Shown here piece after piece: positions 39,901 to 44,471 of a DNA stretch of 44,471 nucleotides. The position numbers and the translations under genes were made by a program. Numbering within the stretch: position 1 is the stretch's first letter; each line of letters opens with the position of its first letter. Under the pieces are notes generated by a model, which had not been told where the DNA came from, did no database searches, and saw only the letters and a program-made list of their open reading frames with translations. Source of the DNA: Seminavis robusta (lineage: Eukaryota > Bacillariophyta > Bacillariophyceae > Naviculales > Naviculaceae); assembly GCA_903772945.1 (NCBI GenBank), contig CAICTM010000873.1, positions 1 through 44,471 on the forward strand. Direction: 5' to 3'.

Positions 39901-42900
39901 GATCTTCAACGAGAGTTTCAAGTTCCGCGATCTTTTCGGTTAGGCGTTCGCTTTCCTGCGAGAAATCTGCGGTTGCCGAGGACAACTTCTCAGCGCTCTT
40001 CAGTTTGGCCACAGCTTCATCACGGTCCTTGATGGTCTCTTCGAGATGCGTGTTCAGCAACGATATCTTTTCGCCCTGAGCGGCACAGCGAGCTTCTAGT
40101 TCTTGCAAGGCAGACTCTTTTGGTCGGTCCGAAAGCTCTTGCTCGCGCTCCGCCAAAGTTGCCTCCAGATTTGCAATCTTTGACTTCAACTCAAGTGCTG
40201 CTTCCCCGTCGGCTGCAGCTGCAAGACACAACAGACAAGTCAAATAGAATGAAAGCGCCAAATGTTCAGCTGGCAAAAGGGTATACACAAGAGTGGGTGT
40301 GGTGGAGGTGAGCCATACGTACGCTTCTCGCTTGCATCCGCATCGCTGGCAGCTTCTAACTCAGCCTTCAGCTTTCCTGCTTCTTCACTGGCTTGGGTTT
40401 GAAGTGACTTGTACTGGTCCAATTCAGCGTCAACTGCTTGCTTTGTGTCTCTCAAATCTTGAACCTGGATATTCAGAGCTGCCAGCTGTTCCTCGAGCTC
40501 TCCGTTCTTTGCTCCCAACACTCCGTAGCTATCTTGCCACTCAGCAATGGCATTTTCTGCTTCAATGTGTTTGTCTTCGAGCTCCTGCTCCAAAGACTCA
40601 ATGGTTGACTCCAATTCAGCAATTTGTTCTGTGTATGGAGGTGTATGGAGAAGGTGATCACAATCATGTCAGCCTTAATTTTCAAACTGCGACCAGCACA
40701 CGCTGATGAATTTCTCAAGATATTCTTACGCTCGACGCTACCCTCATAGTCGGGGTCGTTGCTTCTGTCCTCCCTGGCCCTTGCTAGAGCTTTTGAGACT
40801 TTTTCAAGCTCCTTGGACAAATCGTTGATCTGTGTCTCCAAGGCGACACAGTGCCCCTGCCACTCTCGGACCTCGCCTGCCATCTCGCTGTCTTTGGCTT
40901 TAATTTGTTCTTCAAGTTCCTGGACTAGGGACTTCAACTCTGCAACTTCACCTGGGAAGAAGAGATTTTCGCAAGAAACTGTTAATTAAAAATGCGCTGC
41001 ATGAAAGCAGTGCAAAATGTTGCGATCAGACTCATTCTTACCATCATCCTTGGGGTCTGCACCTCCCTCGGTTTGTCCTGTTGGCGAAGGCAGTTCATCG
41101 TCATGGCTCAACGATACGTCTTCCAGTTCATCTGCGAGAGCCTCGCTCGGTCTTGCCTCCACTTTGTCCTCGCTAGGCTTTGCTGTGTCCGTAGCCTCGA
41201 GCTGTTCAATCTTGGCCCTGGCTTCTTGCAATTCTCGATCAAGATCTTCGGCCTGACGCTTGTAGTTGGTGATGGATTCCTGCAATTGATCCCGTTTCGC
41301 AGTGGAGTCCTTTTCGCTGGTCAACAGTTGATGCTGAAGTCCATTCACCATCGATTCGAACATCGCCACTTGAGAGGCCGATTCTTCTAGCTCTTCCCGC
41401 CTGGCCGAGGCTTCCTTTTCAGTCAGAAACAGCCGTTGCTGGAGTCCATTAACCATTGACTCGAGCTCGGCCACTTGCTCTACAAATCAAGACGGGAACA
41501 GTGATGAGAAACTGGCGGTGAACTCATGGGTGGGCTAGTAAAAGAAACACATACCTTTCTTATCCGAGACTTCCTTTTCATTCACAAACAACCGTTGCTG
41601 GAGTCCATTAACCATTGACTCGAGCTCAGCCACTTGCTCTACAAAATCAAGAAAAAACAGCCATGAGAAACTGGAGGTGAACTCATGGGTGAGTCTAGTA
41701 AACGAAACACGAACGTACCGTTCAGATCCTCTACCACTAGCTGCTTTTCTTCCAGTGCAGCCTTGGCATCTGCTAGTTGCGAAGCAGACGACGCACTGGA
41801 CTTGTTTTCATCCGTGAGTTCCTTGCTGCGGTTCAGGGCGGCTGCTAATGACTGCGCAAGGTCGCCCTTCTCCTTCTCCAGCAGTTGCACGCGGTCTGAC
41901 CAATCCGAAATTGCGTTTCTCGCCTCGTTTTCTTGTTCGGTCAACTGTTCTTCGAGCTCCTTAACGCTTGTTTCAAATTCATTTGCACGTTCTAGGGAGC
42001 AAGAAACAGGTCAGCGGTGAGTTGGAGGCGCTTCTTCACGGCAACATTTGAGGCCAAGACTGGATCATAGCACGTACTTTCCCATTCCGAGACTGCCTTC
42101 TCGTTGTGAGCAAGATTCGCTTGGGCTTCTTTCAGAGATGCTTCTGTCTTGTCCAGCTCTAGCTGTAGAGTTGAAACTTGACCGCGGAGAGAATCCAGTT
42201 CCCTATCTTTCTCAGACGCGTCGAGATCCTGGGATTCTATCATTGCCTGTAGCCGCCCCTCGAGTGAAGCGACCATGGCTGAATTCGATTCATCAGGAAG
42301 GTATGAGTGAGTCACAGAATGATTGCAACTTCTTAGAGTGAGCAGTAGTGCCACACTACACTGACCTTCTTTCTCGCTTAGGCTTTCGCGAGCAACAGTC
42401 AATTCCCCTTCAGTCTCTTTCATCTGGCTCTGGAGTGACGCCAGCTCTTGTTCCATTGACTGTTGATTGTCTTTTGCAGTCGTAAGGGCAACCGTGACCT
42501 CGTCCTTGGCAGCCTGCAAAGATGCAACCTTCTCTTGCCAATCAGCAATCAACGATTTTGCCTTCTCGTCTTCGTCACTAAGTTTGGCTTCGAGACCTCT
42601 AGATGCAGTTTCCAACTCATTCACTCGTTCTAAAAGAGACGTTCAAGTTAGAAAGTGACCAGCTCGCTTCGTTTTCCATGCAAACTTCCTCGAACGTACC
42701 CTGTAACTCCTTTTTGTCAACCTCTGTTGTCTTGAGTAGCTCCGCAGCGCTGCTGGCGGCAGCTTTGCTCGATTCGAGTTGCTCTTCCAGTTTCTCACTT
42801 GACTGGGCCAGCTCTTGGTTGGTTGCTTCCAAGGTGTTGCAGCTCTCTTGCCACATTGCAATCACATTGTTCGCTTCTTCCTCTTGTTCATTCAGCTGAG

Positions 42901-43365
42901 TCTCCAAGTCTTTCACCACGGCTTCCAGCTCGGTTGCTCGTTCTTCGTTTTTGATCAAACGTTAGAATCAGATTTTATTTCTTCACACCACGATCAATGA
43001 AATCCCCAAGGTGTTACTTACCCTGCCATTGCAGCACAACATCCTCATCTTCTTTCAGCTTTTCTTCCTTAAGATCTTCTAACGACGAAATGCTCTCTTG
43101 CCACTTTTCAATTTCAGCCTTAGCTTGCTCTTGTTGTTGGCCAGCTTCGACCTCATCTCCTCCAGGTTTGACTCGAGCTCGGCAACGCGACCTTGAGACG
43201 ATAAGCATGCAATATTGCAAACTTAGACTTGGGATCGAATCAACAACGCAAAGTTTTTGATAAACGTGGACGTGGACATACCTTGTTGCGTTCGGATCTC
43301 TTCTTCCTTGTCTTGGAGTTTATTGTTGGCCTCATCAAGCAACTGTTTGGAAAAGAGAGAGATCT
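36924..43365 (-). CDS. Giant modular coiled-coil protein, at least 12 exons, 5' end missing
   Basis: Exons placed from the 5' side: one ending at 43282 (beginning unclear), then 43191-43022, 42942-42700, 42629-42366, 42278-42078, 41991-41719, 41638-41555, 41479-41042, 40951-40730, 40628-40323, 40218-39799 and 39712-36924. Introns are 70-104 bases, GT-AG, and all interrupt the first codon base. Together they encode over 1800 residues, almost pure heptad coiled coil rich in E, K, L, A and S, with no catalytic domain, signal or membrane helix. Most exons start with the same module, (E)RVAELExxVxxLExxL, followed about 30 residues on by a tryptophan (IAxWQExC). The last exon holds a 25-residue repeat series. 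A structural or tethering protein is the natural reading; the site in the cell is unknown. The exon at 43191-43022 is one base short of keeping the frame. No start codon is visible. Confidence 0.78.
38742..39041 (-). repeat. Four 75-base (25-residue) coiled-coil repeats in the last exon
   Basis: Four consecutive units of 25 residues of the form K(L/V)xxLExAVKDEQLAKGxLxxELQA. Units 1 and 3 share VKDEQLAK and units 2 and 4 share NKEQ, so a 50-residue (150-base) higher-order period is superposed. A shorter, 21-residue relative precedes them. Twenty-five is not a multiple of seven, so each unit must carry a skip or a hendecad. Confidence 0.85.
41431..41719 (-). repeat. Recent tandem duplication of an exon start plus its upstream intron
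   Basis: Two units, about 41431-41555 and 41589-41719. Both code for EQVAELESMVNGLQQRLF with nearly the same DNA, and the introns 5' of both (on the plus strand the words CATGAGAAACTGG and GTGAACTCATGGGTG) are also nearly identical. Coding and intronic DNA were therefore copied together. The downstream exon contains a third, older MVNGLQ module. Confidence 0.85.
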
Positions 43366-43374
43366 CTCTTTTGA
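43352..43374. repeat. AGAGAGATCTCTCT palindrome at the divergence point
   Basis: A perfect 14-base palindrome extended imperfectly to GAAAAGAG...CTCTTTTG. It lies exactly where minus-strand coiled-coil coding (to the left) gives way to plus-strand coiled-coil coding (to the right), within what would be introns on either reading. Confidence 0.8.
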
Positions 43375-43376
43375 AG

Positions 43377-44471
43377 ATCGTAACATCTTCGTGGAGGAGG
43401 CCATTAAGGACTTGGAAGCCAGCTCACTGAACCGAACAAGAGGAAGATGCGAACAATGTTATCTCGATGTGGCAGCAGAGTTGCAGCACCCTGGAGGAGC
43501 AAAAGGCTGAACTTGCCCAAAACCTTGAAACATCAAATGAAGCTGAAACGAATATTCGAGCTCAGCTACAGGAAAGTCAACAAGCACTGGAGGAAAGTCA
43601 GCAGAACGTTACCAAGGGAGAGGAAGCTCTGGCACAGAGTGTTGAAGCTGAAAAGAACCTCAAAGCACAATTTGAAGAAACGCAGCAGGCACTGGAGGAA
43701 AACAAGGAAAAGGTACTGAAGGAGAAACCTGCAAGACATGGAAGCTTCCCTGGAAACAGAAAAGAGCCTTCGAGCAGATTTGGAAGAAATAAAGCAAGCA
43801 TTCGAAGAAAGCAGGAGCAGGCTAGTCTTGCAGAGGCGGCACTTTCTGATTCAAGGGCTGAATGCGGCAAGCTTGCGTACAAAGCCAGCGATCTGGAAAA
43901 GCGGCTGACCGAGAGCGAGGAAGAGTCCAAGGCCGAAATCGAAACGTTGCAGGAGAAATGCACAAGTTTGGAGGGGGAAAGTCGGAGGTTTTCCAGCAAT
44001 TGGAAACCACCAACAACATTAAAAACCCAACTCAACTGCACACACAAGAGAGCAGGAAAGCCAAGGCCGCAATCAAGTTGAGGAATGCACAGTTTGGAGC
44101 AATCAGAGTTGTCCGGCATGCAACCACAAAGACAACATGCAAAACTCCAAGCTAACTCAACAGCAGCAGAAAGTCTCAAGCGACGACTCCGTGTCGCAGT
44201 TGCAAGTGTTGTGGCTGAGAGAGCTGTGTATCGAAATGCCGGTCTCTAAATTCCAACCACAATGTTCATTTTGCCAAATAAAGTACGAGCAACTAGCTGG
44301 AGGCTGTGGTGAAGACTGGAATCAACTCAGAGCAGGAAGAGGAAGCCCAAAATGTCATTGCCATGTGGCAAGAAAGCTGCACTAAGATCGGAGATGAGAA
44401 GTCGGAACTGGAGCAAAGGCTGAATCATCAGAAGCCTCCGTGGCATCCGTAAGTGGTGAGCTACAAGCAAC
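43377..44471 (+). pseudogene. Frame-broken coiled-coil exons on the plus strand, paralogous to the minus-strand gene
   Basis: From an acceptor-like TTTTGAAG at 43369-43376 the plus strand reads RNIFVEEAIKDLEA, the start of the same module as the minus-strand gene, then MWQQSCSTLEEQKAELAQ, ESQQALEESQQN, DMEASLETEKSLRADLEE, SLAEAALSDSRAECGK and FQQLETTNN. These pieces lie in changing frames, with at least six single-base breaks in 700 bases (for example at about 43420, 43435, 43725, 43820 and 43975). A second unit begins near 44284 with an acceptor-like AAAG and matches exon 42942-42700 of the other gene, again with indels. Substitutions, by contrast, keep a coiled-coil reading between breaks. 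No start codon belongs to it. Either a decaying paralog or uncorrected sequence. Confidence 0.65.

Noticed and set aside
43282..43429. Simple fold-back (missed-adapter) artefact at the palindrome
   Set aside because: The sequence right of the palindrome is not the reverse complement of that on the left; it only shares family resemblance with an exon further left.
1..44471. CRISPR arrays, insertion sequences, rRNA genes and bacterial operons
   Set aside because: None seen; intron-containing genes and intergenic layout are eukaryotic.

Overview
The window is eukaryotic nuclear DNA. It has GT-AG spliceosomal introns of about 60-180 bases, non-operonic genes on both strands, short intergenic spaces full of small palindromes, and long low-complexity proteins. 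The gene repertoire fits a stramenopile alga, most likely a pennate diatom: a receptor-like LRR protein with a disordered cytosolic part and one membrane helix but no kinase, FAS1 and PDZ-pair proteins, a nickel superoxide dismutase and a giant coiled-coil protein. The assignment rests on gene style, not on a search.

Left part (1-9.3 kb): a secreted FAS1 protein cut by the left edge; about 1.5 kb without a recognisable gene; mitochondrial ribosomal protein uL13m tail-to-tail with a two-exon protein of unknown function; 2.6 kb of mostly empty DNA; and a small unknown protein. Middle (10-26 kb): a 1630-residue glutamine-rich disordered protein; an RBR-type ubiquitin ligase; a secreted protein with amphipathic repeats and a possible lipid-binding (TULIP-like) fold, divergent from the NiSOD gene; a three-exon kynurenine-3-monooxygenase-like flavoprotein; and two divergent PDZ-pair proteins. 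Right part (26.7-44.5 kb): an armadillo-repeat protein; a seven-exon LRR receptor-like gene with a 31-base exon and a broken partial copy behind it; a third PDZ-pair protein almost identical to the first over its last two thirds; an iodotyrosine-deiodinase-like nitroreductase; and a coiled-coil gene of at least 12 exons in which every intron I could place is phase 1 and nearly every exon opens with the same module.

Most interesting: the NiSOD leader has an arginine two residues before the His that must become the N-terminus; the coiled-coil gene has visibly grown by exon duplication; the PDZ copies look homogenised; and the palindrome TACCGGTA occurs about 16-17 times (under one expected), always outside coding exons where I checked. 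At about 43.36 kb two coiled-coil reading directions diverge from a short palindrome, and the plus-strand side is full of single-base frame breaks. With isolated frame breaks in three otherwise intact genes, this suggests either decay or unpolished long-read sequence near the contig end.
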